Source: Spisula solida
Lineage: Eukaryota > Mollusca > Bivalvia > Venerida > Mactridae
DNA length: 64,000 bases
Reading direction: 5' to 3'
Assembly (NCBI GenBank): GCA_947247005.1
Contig: OX365955.1
Coordinates: 36,125,822-36,189,821 of the forward strand
A model generated the notes under the pieces. The model searched no databases. It was not told the origin of the DNA and saw nothing but the letters and a program-made list of their open reading frames with translations. A program made the position numbers and the translations under genes. This document shows positions 24,943-37,600 of the stretch, one piece after another; within the stretch, counting starts at the first letter, position 1; each line of letters opens with the position of its first letter.

Positions 24943-26312
24943 CAGGCTTTCTACTGCCTCTTCAAACAAGAGTCGTTCACCTGTCGTAGTAGAACATTAA
25001 AGCCCTTATGGTGACCTAAGTACATGTAATCATTAATATTCTATGAATAAGATTTGGGAAAATTCAGCCTTTATTGCAAGCTTTTACTAGAATTTTGCAA
25101 TATTTGACCTAGTGACCTAGGTTTTGACCCCATATGACCCAGTTTCAAACATGACCTAGATTGAATAAAGACAAAGATTCTGACCATGTTTCATTAAGAT
25201 TGGGTCATAATTGTGTCCTCTAATGGATCACAAGCTTTTTCTAAGATTCACCCTAGTGACCCAGTTTTTGACCCCATATGACCCAGTTTTGAATTTGGCC
25301 TAGATTTCATATAGACAAACATTCTGACCCCAAATTTCATCAAGATTGGGCCATAATTGTGTCCACTAATGGGTTCACAAACTTTTTCAAAGATTTGACC
25401 TTGTGACCTAGTTTTTGACCCCCACATTAACCACTTTCCAACTTGACCTAGATTTCATTGAGACAAACATTCTCACAAAGTTTCATGAATATTACCATAA
25501 GTGTTGCCTCTAGTGTGTTCACAAGCTCTTAATAAGTTTTGACCTAATGACCTAGTTTTTGACCCCACATGACCCAGTTTCGAACTTGACCTACATTTCA
25601 TAGAGACAAACATTCTGACAAAGTTTCACCAATATTGATTCGTAATTATGTCCTCTAATGTGTTCACAAGCTTTTTCTAAGCTTTGACTTTGTGACCTAG
25701 TTTTTGACACCGCATGACCCAGTTTCAAACTTGGCCTAGATGTCATAGAGACAAACATTCTGACCAAATTTCATGAAGATTGGGCCATAACTATTGCCTC
25801 TAGTGTTTTCACAAGCAATTGTGGACGGACAGATAAAGAGTGATCACAAAAGCTCACCCTGTCACTATGTGACAGTTGAGCTAAAAATAGTAAGGTAAAA
25901 GTAGGCATAATGTATTTAAAAAGTAGGGCAAAGTAGGAATTTCTGATACTAAAAAGTAGGAATAAAGAAGGATTTTTGACCTTTTTAGTTCAATATTACC
26001 AGGAGGCAGGTACAAGATTTGGTACAAGAGGAGCATAAAATACAAGGGGGGATGACAGAAAAAATAGCAACACAATAATTATGAAAGTGATTTACTTGAC
26101 TTTGCAAGCGTAGCAAGCCCGAAAAAATGTATGCTTTATACTTCCAATGAAATTACAACTAAAAGTAAGTACCATTTTGCACTAAATCTAATTTTTATTT
26201 TGATATGAAAAAGTAGGGTAATAGGGCTGTTTTAGAAAAAAGTAGGACAAAGTAGGGCTTAGATCAAAATAGTAGGGAAAAGTAGGAATAGTAGGGCCCA
26301 GTAGAAAGCCTG
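24943..26312. mobile_element. inverted-repeat element (CAGGCTTTCTACTG) split by another element
   Basis: Perfect 14-bp ends CAGGCTTTCTACTG (24943-24956) and CAGTAGAAAGCCTG (26299-26312). The interior right of the insertion is rich in AAAGTAGG/AGTAGGGC repeats. The AGCTCACC-type element at 24965-25887 sits inside it. Confidence 0.7.
24965..25887 (-). mobile_element. bivalve-type AGCTCACC element, inverted copy
   Basis: From AACAAGAGTCGTTCACCTGT to the palindromic end AAAGCTCACCCTGTCACTAT / GTGACAGTTGAGCT, with four to five repeats holding GACCTAGTTTTTGACCCCAC and ATGACCCAGTTT. Confidence 0.82.
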
Positions 26313-26885
26313 CGTGACGCAACAACGTTTGACTGTGATCAGTTTGAAGTTAGAATTCCTTTACAACTGCGGAAGTTGATGAACTGTTGATGACTCCTTT
26401 AAACCCTTCTTCAAACTTTGTTTGCAAGGATTAGGGATATAATATAGTACAGAGAATTTTACATGATCCTGACCTTAATGCATGAATATATTACAAGGTA
26501 ATTGTGTTGAATATATAAATTTCCGTGAGCAAATCGTGTAAATCGGTTCTTTAGATTTGTTTTGGTATTACACATCGAGCGTTTGTGATAGTCTCCGCTT
26601 ATGAAAACATACAGCCGGGGTTACAAATATAGACAATATATCAGCTGTTAAATTATGCTAATTTAAAGGTCCAGAGTCGTGTCAAATTCTCTGGACTATA
26701 AGAACCAACATTGCACACTGTTGTTAGATGAACAATTTGTAAAACCTCTTCTGTCTATAAAACCACGAAAAACCTATTGTATCTGAGATCATTGCATATA
26801 TTGCTGGAATACAAACTCTAGGTTAACGCTGAATCATACAGAAGTATGCAGTTACAGTAATTCATTTTTAATATCAAGAACACAA

Positions 26886-27482
26886 ACAAGACTGCGTTCA
26901 ACAAACGCTTATGCCCCCATGGAAGCATAGTCCATAAAAAAAGCTAAGTCAATCAGGGGCCATAATTCTGTAAAATGTTGGATAGGGTTAAATGGCTTTG
27001 ACAATGTAAGGGACTTATGATGGTAAACAAATATGTGAAGTTTGAAGACAACGCCTTGATGTAAGATGAAATTTGGGTTAACAAGAATTGGATGCTTAAT
27101 AAGTCTAAGTCCAAAATTAGGTCAAGGTGAAGGTCAAAATGGGGTCGGGTAATACAGGCGTGTGTAGAGTGTCCTTATACAACATCCATGTAAATATGGA
27201 AGCTTTGTAGCAAGCCATAATAATGCTAGAAGAAACGGTTCATTTGGGTTAACCGGACGGACAGACGTTCTCACTATCTTGACGTTGTGGGATTTTCTTT
27301 TGTTCATCCTTTTGTTTGTAAAACCCCATAAGCAACATTTTGCATCCCGTAAGCAACGGAATGAGTAGAATCTAAATATAGCCTATTGTTCCACACCCAA
27401 CAACTACAAGTGAGTGCGGACGGACATACGGACAGGTGAATCACTATATGCCTCCCGGTCTATCGATACGGAGGCATAAAAA
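26886..27482 (-). mobile_element. bivalve-type ATGCCCCC...GGAGGCATA element, inverted copy
   Basis: ACAAGACTGCGTTCAACAAA, CGCTTATGCCCCCATGGAAG at one end; ATATGCCTCCCGGTCTATCG, ATACGGAGGCATAAAAATG at the other. Internal GGTCAAAATGGGGTCGGGTA. Confidence 0.8.
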
Positions 27483-27526
27483 TGCAATTTTTTAACTAAG
27501 GCAATAACTTGCAGTACAAAAACAAA

Positions 27527-28505
27527 CGCTAACAAGAGCCTCCCCTTGCGGGTGCCGACGCTCATCTGATCATTGTCACTGTAAAAAAGGCCCATTACCC
27601 TTGCATAAAGTAGGGCAGTGTTATGAGTCTTGCTTATAATGGTGAGGTATTGATGGTGAAAAAAAGGGGCAATAACTCTTGCAAAATGCTGATCAGAGTT
27701 ATGGGTCATGCTTGACATGGTCAGGTGTTGATGGTGAATAAGTATTGAAAGTTTCAAAGCAATAGCCCACATAGTCTATGAGAATAGTTGACCTAAACGC
27801 AAAACTTAACCAAGGAATGTTCTAAGTCCAAAAAGGGGCAATAAATTTTGCCCAATGCAGACCAGAGTTATGGGTCTTGCTTGACATGGTCAGGCACTAA
27901 TGATGTAAAGGTGTTGAAGTTTCAAAGCAATAACTCAGACAGATTAGGAGAAAAGTGTACCTAAACACAAAACTTAACCAAGGAATTTTCTGAGTCCAAA
28001 AGGGGCAATAACTCTCTCAAATGCAGATCAGAGTAATGGTTCTTGCTTGACATGGTCAGTTGTTGATGGTGGACAAGTGTTGAAAGTTTCAAAGCAATAG
28101 CCCACCTAGTGTATGAGAAATGTAGACTTGAACACAAAACTTAACCAAGGAATTTGGTTAGTCCAAAAAGGGGCAATAACTTTTGCAAAATACAGATCAG
28201 AGTTATGGGTCATGCTTGACATGGCCAGGTATTGAGGGTGAACAGGTGTTGAAAGTTTCAAAACAATAACCCACATAGTGTATGAGAAAGTGGACCTAAA
28301 TGCAAGGCATTTTATTTTCTAAGTCCAAAAAGGGGCAATAATTCTTACCAAATGCAGATCAGAGTTGTGGGTCTTGCTTTACAGGCTCAGGTATTGATGG
28401 TGAACAAGTGTTGCAAGTTTCAAAGCAATAGCTTTGATAGTTTTTATGAAAAAAGTTTACCTAAACACAAAACTTAACCATGCAACGCTGACCAAGTAAT
28501 GACAG
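27527..28505. mobile_element. bivalve-type ACAAGAGCCTCCCC repeat element, five internal repeats
   Basis: Starts AACAAGAGCCTCCCCTTGCG / GGTGCCGACGCTCATCTG. About five repeats of about 170 bp with AAGGGGCAATAACTCTTGCA, CTTGCTTGACATGGTCAGGT and AAACTTAACCAAGGAATTTT. Non-coding. Confidence 0.75.
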
Positions 28506-28533
28506 TAAGATTTTCAAAAATCAGATGAGTTAA

Positions 28534-29478
28534 GGTTATTCCCAACTCTTAATCTGTTCTGTACAAGAGGTATCAAACACCTGATTTTTAAGAAGAACAC
28601 ACTCATGATATTGATTGTGCAAACCCATAACAGTTTTGCTCGGCTAGTTTTCAAGATATTTTTAGATTTTGGGGACCACCCCTTAAACTGATATTTGCAT
28701 TTCACCTAGAAACTTGGAAAGCACGAAATTTCGTATATACGGAATCACACGATAACGTTTGTTTTAGACTATGCATGTTATATGTATTCTTAAATGATAT
28801 TTTAAAATATGTGATTTATCATTTTTAAGTTATACGAAATAAATAGTTGAACAACATACTGTTTTCGTACATGCAACCAGTAGAGTAACTATTATAGAAG
28901 TTTTATCCCAAATTTCATGGCAGTTGCTCGGCTAGATTTTTTTAATTGACACATTTCAGAAATGTCGAAAACCTGGAGAGTTTACAAAATACATTAACGT
29001 TTTAAATACGTTGTATCCCGTTTTCGCGATAATTTGTTTTTGAAAAATATGTGTATTTAAAGATGAGCCCATGCTCTTTTGCATTAGCTAGTCTATATTC
29101 TTACGAAATAAATGCAAAAGAACATTCCTCTAAAGTAGTCGGGATGCTTGCTAAACAAATATTAAAACTTGGATACAATTTTGTGTGGGCGCATTATATT
29201 ACGTTTCAAATACGTTGTAGCTAGTATTCACGAGTGTTGGTGTTTCAACGTTTGGAATAAATGGCACATAAAATTTCAGCTATAGCTTTTTTCTGCAAGC
29301 TTATTATAGTATAATATAGTAATAACTTGACAGTAAATTCGCGATTTTAAGACATGAGAACATGTTGACACATCAATTTTAAGTTTTAACTATTTCATCA
29401 TGGTAGTCAGACGCTTTCAATACATCTTATTTACACCTATTTCTAAACTTCCGCTCAACTGAAGAGTTGGGAATCACC
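28534..29478. mobile_element. TTAA-flanked inverted-repeat DNA transposon, 945 bp
   Basis: Ends GGTTATTCCCAACTCTT and AAGAGTTGGGAATCACC are inverted copies (16 of 17), and TTAA stands on both sides (28530-28533, 29479-29482). TTAA duplication is known for piggyBac and Kolobok elements. No transposase frame is seen. Confidence 0.8.
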
Positions 29479-29614
29479 TTAAAAAGAAACATTTTTGTTA
29501 TGGATTTAAATTATACAAAATTAAGTATTCTAACATTCAATACAACATTTAATGTTTGCAGTTAGGTTTGCTTTTGTATAGCAATTTATGGCGCTAGAGT
29601 TATATATATATAAT

Positions 29615-29868
29615 ACCCCTGTGAGGGGGAGGCATAAAACAAAGACATGACAGAAACAAGTTGTAAACATACCCCTGTGAGGGGGAGGCATAAAATCAAG
29701 ACATGACAGAAACAAGTTGTAAACATACCCCTGTGAGGGGGAGGCATAAAACAAAGACATGACAGAAACAAGTTGTAAACATACCCCTGTGAGGGGGAGG
29801 CATAAAACAAAGACATGACAGAAACAAGTTGTAAACATACCCCTGTGAGGGGGAGGCATAAAACAAAT
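29615..29868. repeat. 56-bp minisatellite, 4.5 copies
   Basis: The unit begins ACCCCTGTGAGGGGGAGGCA and contains AAGACATGACAGAAACAAGT. Starts at 29615 and 29671 fix the period. The inner CCCCTGTGAGGGG is a small hairpin. Confidence 0.93.
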
Positions 29869-29872
29869 AATT

Positions 29873-30320
29873 TGCACCTAAAATCTATTGTTCAACTCAA
29901 AGTCGGATAATTGTATCTGACCGGCGCTGTATGTTTTCACGCCATCTGTATAAAATCTTTGATTTACCTGTAATTTTCACACCTTCTATTGTTGATCAAT
30001 GTGTGCATCAATTAACACAAACATTTCTCATGCAGCTTCACGATGTGACCAAACACTAGTAATAAAAATTATTGAAATCCTGGACACGATTCACTCCTTT
30101 TTACTATTTGCTTTCAATGGATTATTGAGTTTTTCAGTGAAAATAACAGTGAAATTACCACTTTTTAAAAATATGAGGAAATCTCAGACACAGTAAAGCT
30201 CGTGTAATCCCGTACCGTGACTTTGAATGGAACAAAATGGCTTTCAAACTCATCTAAAATTTTCATTATGTTGAAGTTATTTTCACGGTCCCAAAAATTC
30301 TAGATATCGAGAGTTGACTG
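29873..30320. mobile_element. decayed relative of the nested pogo-like element
   Basis: Collinear with 41716-42179: AATCTATTGTTCAACTC, GATTTACCTGTAATTTTCAC, CACAAACAT, CACGGTCCC, and the right end CGAGAGTTGACTG. The left end is missing. Confidence 0.65.
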
Positions 30321-30589
30321 TTTGTACAATAAGGAAACAATCATTATTCGCATCAAAATCATCACATTTTGCAAAAATAACAATAACAATAACAAATTAA
30401 TGGAAAACAAACAAGGCAGTTCAAAAGACAGCTATAATTCCCTGCCACGTTAATGGATAGTGAACTGTGACCTTGACCTGCTTGGTTGGAACTTTGTTCT
30501 GCAGATCTACCCCGTGTGTCACATTGGTTATCAGTTTCGTACAATTCAGACCAGGCAATAAAAAGTTGAGTGGACAGCAATTGTAAAGC

Positions 30590-31970
30590 CCAAACCTATG
30601 ACCTTGAATTTTGAACTAGACCTTGAGCTTGCATGGTAGAAACATGGGTGCTGCACATTAAAATTATTGCAATTTTAGACCTTCAACTCCAAGTGTGACC
30701 TTGACCTTTGAGATATTGATGTAATTGTTTCGCATGACACACCCTCTCATCAACGCGAACAAATGTACCAAGTTATTAAAAATCCTTCAATGCATACGGA
30801 AGATACAACCTGGACAAATTTGGGACAGACAGACTGACTGACAAAGTGACTCATATATAGCCCCCCTACTTTAAATGAGTAGTTCAAAAGTAGTGCGCTA
30901 TCTGATTTAAGGCCCTAGTAGATGAATATTACATAATTTGGTACACTATAAAATGATTATAATTTTTATGGAAGTCTCAGTACATCACAGATGGTTTTAA
31001 ATACTGTTAAACAACTTAATCTCTACGCTTCTAAATAAAACTACTTTCAATATGGAATTTCTTACTTTCCCATTAGTGGCGCCATTAATGTTTATGCAGT
31101 AGCCCATTCATAGGTCAAAACAAAATATTTTCAAACCTATATTTATAGACATTTTTATTTTATGCAGCCGTCGCTTTGAGTGTCTGTTGCACCATATGCG
31201 GGAGCTTCTTAAAGTTTGTCTTTAAATTAACAGCTGCTGGAGCCACCTACTTTGATTACCAGCAGACAAACTATCTGAAGATGTCAATGCTGTGCTAGTA
31301 GTTTTTACTGTAATACAGGTGTTTTCTAGCGGGAAGGAGTGGTGAGCAGATAAGTAATATTAAGATATTGGATGCTTGGTTGGGAAAAGTACAAAATATT
31401 TGTAAACAAAATATCGTGGATCTGGTTACTAATCTAGGTCACTGCGGTCACCACTATGTGGCACTGAGCGAAGTTTCCCAACAAAGGGAGATTACTGCAA
31501 TACAAGCAAACCCACGAGAAAAAAGGAAGCCACTCCATATATGCTGTCGTAAGTTTCATGTAATTTGGCCCAGGCTTTAAAAAGTAATGGAGCGGACATA
31601 AAATGTTACACATAACCCTTGGACCTAAAATTGTGACCTTAAGCCGACAGGGTTGTAATGTGGGTTCTGTATATCGTCTTTAGTGGTTACACATTAGCTA
31701 TAAATTTCATGGAACTCGGTCCTTTTTAAAAAGTTATAGAGAAGACACGAAGTGTAAAGTTCAAACCTTTGACCTTGAACTGTGACTTTGACCCTAAGCA
31801 AGGCACAGTTGGAACGTGAGTTATGCATGTCATCTTTCTTAGGTACACATTTGCTGAAAGTTTCATGGAATTCGGCCCAGGAGTTAAAAAGTTATTGGTT
31901 GACACAATTTTGACAGACGGGCGGAAACCATTTCTGTAACACTTTGCGACGGGGGATTAATTAGTGTTTA
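30590..31970. other. intergenic, two degraded bivalve CCTTGACC-type repeat fragments
   Basis: 30590-30890 and 31570-31960 carry the GACCTTGACC / CATGGAATTC...GTT-type repeats, ending GACAGACAGACTGACTGACA / CCCCCCTACT and GCGACGGGGGATTAATTAG. No exon seen between. Confidence 0.45.
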
Positions 31971-33460
31971 AATGGTGTATGATGTTGTCACTGAGATGTA
32001 GGTATATTATGTTGTCACTGAGATGTAGGTATATTATGTTGTCACTGAGATGTAGGTATATGATGCTGTCACTGAGATGTAGGTATATGATGTTGTCACT
32101 GAGATGTAGGTATATGATGTTGTCACTGAGATGTAGGTATATTATGTTGTCACTGAGATGTAGGTATATGATTCTGTCACTGAGATGTAGGTATATGATG
32201 CTGTCACTGAGATGTAGGTATATGATGTTGTCACTGAGATGTAGGTATATGATGTTGTCACTGAGATGTAGGTATATGATGCTGTCACTGAGATGTAGGT
32301 ATATGATGCTGTCACTGAGATGTAGGTATATTATTCTGTCACTGAGATGTAGGTATATTATATTGTCACTGAGATGTAGGTATATTATGTTGTCACTGAG
32401 ATGTAGGTATATTATTCTGTTACTGAGATGTAGGTATATGATGCTGTCACTGAGATGTAGGTATATTATGTTGTCACTGAGATGTAGGTATATTATTCTG
32501 TCACTGAGATGTAGGTATATGATGTTGTCACTGAGATGTAGGTATATTATTCTGTCACTGAGATGTAGGTATATAATGCTGTCACTGAGATGTAGGTATA
32601 TTGTGCTGTCACTGAGATGTAGGTATATTATGCTGTCACTGAGATGTAGGTATATAATGCTGTCACTGAGATGTAGGTATATTATGCTGTCACTGAGATG
32701 TAGGTATATTATATTGTCACTGAGATGTAGGTATATTGTGCTGTCACTGAGATGTAGGTATATTATGCTGTCACTGAGATGTAGGTATATTATGTTGTCA
32801 CTGAGATGTAGGTATATTATGCTGTCACTGAGATGTAGGTGTATTATGTTGTCACTGAGATGTAGGTATATTATGCTGTCACTGAGATGTAGGTATATTA
32901 TGTTGTCACTGAGATGTAGGTATATTATTCTGTTACTGAGATGTAGGTATATGATGCTGTCACTGAGATGTAGGTATATTATTCTGTCACTGAGATGTAG
33001 GTATATTATGTTGTCACTGAGATGTAGGTATATTATGCTGTCACTGAGATGTAGGTGTATTATGTTGTCACTGAGATGTAGGTATATTATGTTGTCACTG
33101 AGATGTAGGTATATTATGTTGTCACTGAGATGTAGGTATATTATGTTGTCACTGAGATGTAGGTATATTATGCTGTCACTGAGATGTAGGTATATTATGT
33201 TGTCACTGAGATGTAGGTATATTATGCTGTCACTGAGATGTAGGTATATTATGCTGTCACTGAGATGTAGGTATATTATGCTGTCACTGAGATGTAGGTA
33301 TATTATGCTGTCACTGAGATGTAGGTGTATTATGCTGTCACTGAGATGTAGGTGTATTATGTTGTCACTGAGATGTAGGTATATTATGTTGTCACTGAGA
33401 TGTAGGTATATTATGCTGTCACTGAGATGTAGGTATATTATGCTGTCACTGAGATGTAGG
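31971..33460. repeat. 27-bp minisatellite, about 55 copies, downstream of the ABCG gene
   Basis: The unit is GTCACTGAGATGTAGGTATA plus TTATGCT (variants TGATGTT, TTATTCT, TTGTGCT). Because 27 is a multiple of three and no frame used has a stop, both strands give artefactual open frames of over 500 codons. One more unit lies beyond the mariner insertion at 34385-34414. Confidence 0.96.
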
Positions 33461-33462
33461 TA

Positions 33463-34382
33463 CGAGGGGTGTTCCATATGTATTGTCACTGTCCTTCGCA
33501 TTTTTCTATGGCAATATTTAGAAGGATTCTACGATGACTGTCTAAAAGGTGCATGTTTCTATTCTATATCTGGAAAATTTCATAGCCTTTCGTCAACAAT
33601 TAAGTAATTTATTGAACTTAGAAGAGGGTATGCTCAAGTACACTGGCCTTATGTTAATTTTAAGCTAAATTTGTGTCATCTTTGCAGTAGTTGTTTAGAA
33701 AAGTAAATGTCAGTATTCTTTAAACTGCAACATAAGATACGATAACTGGACCCTTATACTTCCATTAGAACTTTAAATCAAAATGAAATTATTATTATCT
33801 ACGAATAAGACGGTCAAAACAAGGGAGATCACTCTAATTTATACCAAATGATGCTTGTTGTTTCACGCACCGATAACTTCATATCAATTGTACTTTGATC
33901 GCAAATTCTTCCCAAAAATCAATGTTGATGGTCAATGGCTTACATACCTGTATGATATGTCAAATTCCAATCAATTAAAGTAATCGAAAATTTTCATTGA
34001 AAAGTAGCATGCTTTTTTGACTAATTTTGACACTTATTTTCGCGACTTTGAAATGCTCTTATTTTGTTAAAAATGGCAATCAAGTACAGCAAATCATGTT
34101 TTTATCGAAGGAATTTACAATATTTACGGTATGATAGTTGTGGAATAAGAATATTTCCCGAAAGGAAGTTTTAATCGACAGTTATTCGAACAAAGTCGCA
34201 GTGTCTATTACTAGTCCTTTGAAAAGACAACAGAAACAACATTCCGGTAATTAAATTTTATTGATTTTTTCACGAAATATCGCGGAAATCTTGATGGTTC
34301 TAGAAACGTACAAAGATTTAAAGATATCAACAAATTTTTTTGATTTGTGACCCAAGTGACAATACATATGGAACACCCCTCG
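33463..34382. mobile_element. mariner-like non-autonomous element, 920 bp
   Basis: Perfect 27-bp terminal inverted repeats starting CGAGGGGTGTTCCATATGTA and ending TTGTCAC, flanked by TA on both sides (33461-33462, 34383-34384). The CGAGG...GTTC start resembles mariner ends. The interior has no recognisable transposase. Insertion in the middle of a 27-bp repeat unit gives a clean empty-site reconstruction. Confidence 0.9.
34257..34262 (-). promoter_or_regulatory. candidate polyadenylation signal AATAAA
   Basis: First AATAAA on the minus strand downstream of the ABCG stop codon, about 180 bases away. It lies inside the mariner-like insertion at 33463-34382, so if used the transposon supplies the 3' end. 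Six bases in AT-rich DNA are weak evidence. Confidence 0.3.
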
Positions 34383-34384
34383 TA

Positions 34385-34414
34385 TATTATGCTGTCACTG
34401 AGATGTAGGTATAT
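34385..34414. repeat. detached unit of the 27-bp array
   Basis: Continues the 27-bp array after the mariner-like insertion. It ends about 30 bases from the ABCG stop codon, so the array originally abutted the 3' end of the coding region. Confidence 0.9.
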
Positions 34415-34442
34415 ATACATGTGAGATCCTACCATCCTACCA

Positions 34443-34635
34443 TCACAATGGCTTCCTCAAGTATCTTAGAGTAATATAACCAAGTATTCTGAAGACAAGA
34501 GTAAATGCTAACAGAAAGATGACATATTGCCAGTATGACCAGGTGACATTATAATACTCTAAAACTTGTTGTGATGGTATCGTACGGGAATGCTGGCATA
34601 TAGTAAATGATGATCTGTTAGATGGTTTCACGCAA
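34443..34635 (-). CDS. ABCG terminal exon with TM6 and stop
   Basis: Acceptor TTTCAG above 34635; TGA at 34443-34445. It encodes [16 protein letters not shown], an extracellular loop with two Cys and candidate N-glycosylation sites NRS and NVT, then TM6 ([20 protein letters not shown]) and a short basic tail ending RYLRKPL. The tandem array begins about 30 bases after the stop. Confidence 0.92.
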
Positions 34636-37600
34636 CTGAAATAAACATATTGCAAGCATATATATATAATTGTATCTATGAAAACATCTAGGTCATTGAA
34701 TTACTCAGAAATGAACAATTATTATAGTAAATCTTTGACACAACAAGAGATGTTTGTAAAACACGTATGCCCCCATGGCTGCCCAATAGTCAGAAATGGT
34801 GAAAGTCATAGTGACCTTGACCTTTGACCTACTGACCTCAAAATCAATAGGGGTCATTTACTTTAGCTGACCAACCTCCATGTAAAGTTTGAAGATCCTA
34901 GGTCAAAGCGTTCTTGGGTTATTGAGCAGAAACCATTTAAAGTCATAAATGGTAAAGGTCACAGTAACCTTGACCTACTGACCTCAAAATCAATAGGGGT
35001 CATCTACTGTTGCTGACCAACCTCCATGTAAAGTTTAAGGATCCTAGGTCAAAGCGTTCTTGAGTTATTGAATGGAAACCATTTAAATAGTCAGAAATAG
35101 TAAAGGTCACAGTGACCTTTGACCTACTGACCTCAAAATCAATAGTAAGTAAGTAACAACTTTATTTATAGTAGATAACATATTTGGTGTTATACCAATT
35201 TTCAATTTGGTCTACATAGGGGTCATCTACTGTTGCTGACCAACCTCCATGTAAAGTTTGAAGATCCTAGGTCAAAGCGTTCTTGTGTTATTGGGCAGAA
35301 ACCATTTTATACGACCGACCGACAGACATGTGCAAAGCAATATACCCCCTCATCAAAGATGGGGGGCATAAAAATGTATGTCTCCCACAAAAGGCTGTAA
35401 CTCCCGCATTAGTAATCCAACCTTAAATTCATGAACAACATGCACAACTAGACTATGCATCAAGTATTCATGTGGAATATGACCAATAGTTAAGGAGAAC
35501 AAGCACTAACAAACTTATTTTGATAATTAAAGGTCCATAACTTTGGCAATAATCATCCAACAAAATACTCTAGAACATCACGCATATGTACCCTTACGTG
35601 ACTATGACTTAGTGACATCAATACCAGTAAAGTTGTCATGATATGTCATGATGTCCCTATCAATTAAGAAGATTGGAGGTATCAATCTAAATTTATTTTA
35701 GAAATACTGACTCACATGAAATTGTCCTTTAAGACCCCCAATCACACCAAACTCTCTTCTTATTCTTAAGTTGCATAAAAAGATGTCCTATGTATCTACT
35801 GTGTTTACTTACTCTACAGGCTCTGCATCATTAAACTCCAGTACCATCAAACAATGGAATGAATAATGTAAGAATGACAAATATTTCATCCAGTCTAACC
35901 ATACTGGAATATTTCGTGTAAATAAACCACCTGAAAATAAAGATAATATGGTCACACACTTTGAATGCTTGCAGACACATGAGTACTGTTTTACTAACAG
36001 CATGGTCAAACTGGTGGGGAAAGTTGCTGTGCATCATTTATGTTATGATAAGTAAGTTTATATCATTTTATGGTACAGTAATAATAGGAGAAGACGTCTT
36101 ACACTAATAATTTCAAAACAAACGGGTTAAAGACACACTGTTAGACTGATGGGAACTGTAAAGCATGCTCTTTGTTGAAAGGTAGGTAATAAGCATCTTA
36201 AAAGTTATTCAAAAAAAATGAAATTGTTTACCTAGTAACATAACTGCCATTTGGAATGTATTAGTGACAGTCATAGCTTGATTAATCTGTGTGCATGCTA
36301 TACCAATAAACAATCCAAAACTCTGCAATAAAATGTTCATTGATAATAGTTGACAACTATGTTTAATATGTACTTTTATGTTTCAGTTCTAACTTTTGTA
36401 CTTGACATGGAGTTATTAAACAAGTTCACTGCCTAATTTGTAATCTAGAAGACAGTCTTCTAGAGCTGTAGTAACAAGACAGTCTTCTAGAGCTGTAGTA
36501 ACAAGACTGTCTTCTAGAGCTGTAGTAACAAGACAGTCTTCTAGAGCTGTAGTAACAAGACTGTCTTCTAGAGCTGTAGTAACAAGACTGTCTTCTAGAG
36601 CTGTAGTAACAAGACAGTCTTCTAGAGCTGTAGTAACAAGACTGCCTCCTCGAGCTGTAGTAACAAGACTGTCTTCTAGAGCTGTAGTAACAAGACTGTC
36701 TTCTAGAGCTGTAGTAACAAGACAGTCTTCTAGAGCTGTAGTAACAAGACTGTCTTCTAGAGCTGTAGTAACAAGACTGCCTCCTAGAGCTGTAGTAACA
36801 AGACTGTCTTCTAGAGCTGTAGTAACAAGACTGCCTCCTAGAGCTGTAGTAACAAGACTGCCTCCTAGAGCTGTAGCAACAAGACTGCCTCCTAGAGCTG
36901 TAGTAACAAGACTGCCTCCTAGAGATGTAGTAACAAGACAGCCTCCTAGAGATGTAGTAACAAGACAGCCTCCTAGAGCTGAAGTAACAAGACAGCCTCC
37001 TAGAGATGTAGTAACAAGACTGCCTCCTAGAGATGTAGTAACAAGACTGCCTCCTAGAGCTGAAGTAACAAGACAGCCTCCTAGAGCTGTAGTAAAAAGA
37101 CTGCCTCCTAGAGATGTAGTAACAAGACAGCCTCCTAGAGCTGAAGTAACAAGACTGTCTTCTAGAGCTGTAGTAACAAGACTGCCTCCTAGAGCTGTAG
37201 CAACAAGACTGCCTCCTAGAACTGTAGTAACAAGACTGCCTCCTAGAGATGTAGTAACAAGACAGCCTCCTAGAGCTGTAGTAACAAGACTGTCATCTAG
37301 AGCTGTAGTAACAAGACTGCCTCCTAGAGCTGTAGTAACAAGACTGTCATCTAGAGCTGTAGTAACAAGACTGTCATCTAGAGCTGTAGTAACAAGACTG
37401 CCTCCTCGAGCTGTAGTAACAAGACTGCCTCCTAGAGCTGTAGTAACAAGACTGCCTCCTAGATTACAAATTTGTCAGTGAAGTAGTCAACAAACCCTGC
37501 TATAATCTATAATAATTTAAATAATGTACTTCAAAACACGTAAAAATAATATAAACACTGTAAAATATTTTTAGAAAAGATGTACATAACTTGCATTTTC

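Noticed and set aside
31957..33607. Open frames of 514 and 547 codons on opposite strands
   Set aside because: They are produced entirely by a 27-bp tandem repeat. The translated HLSD and RCRY repeats have no flanking coding sequence and both strands are open for the same arithmetic reason.
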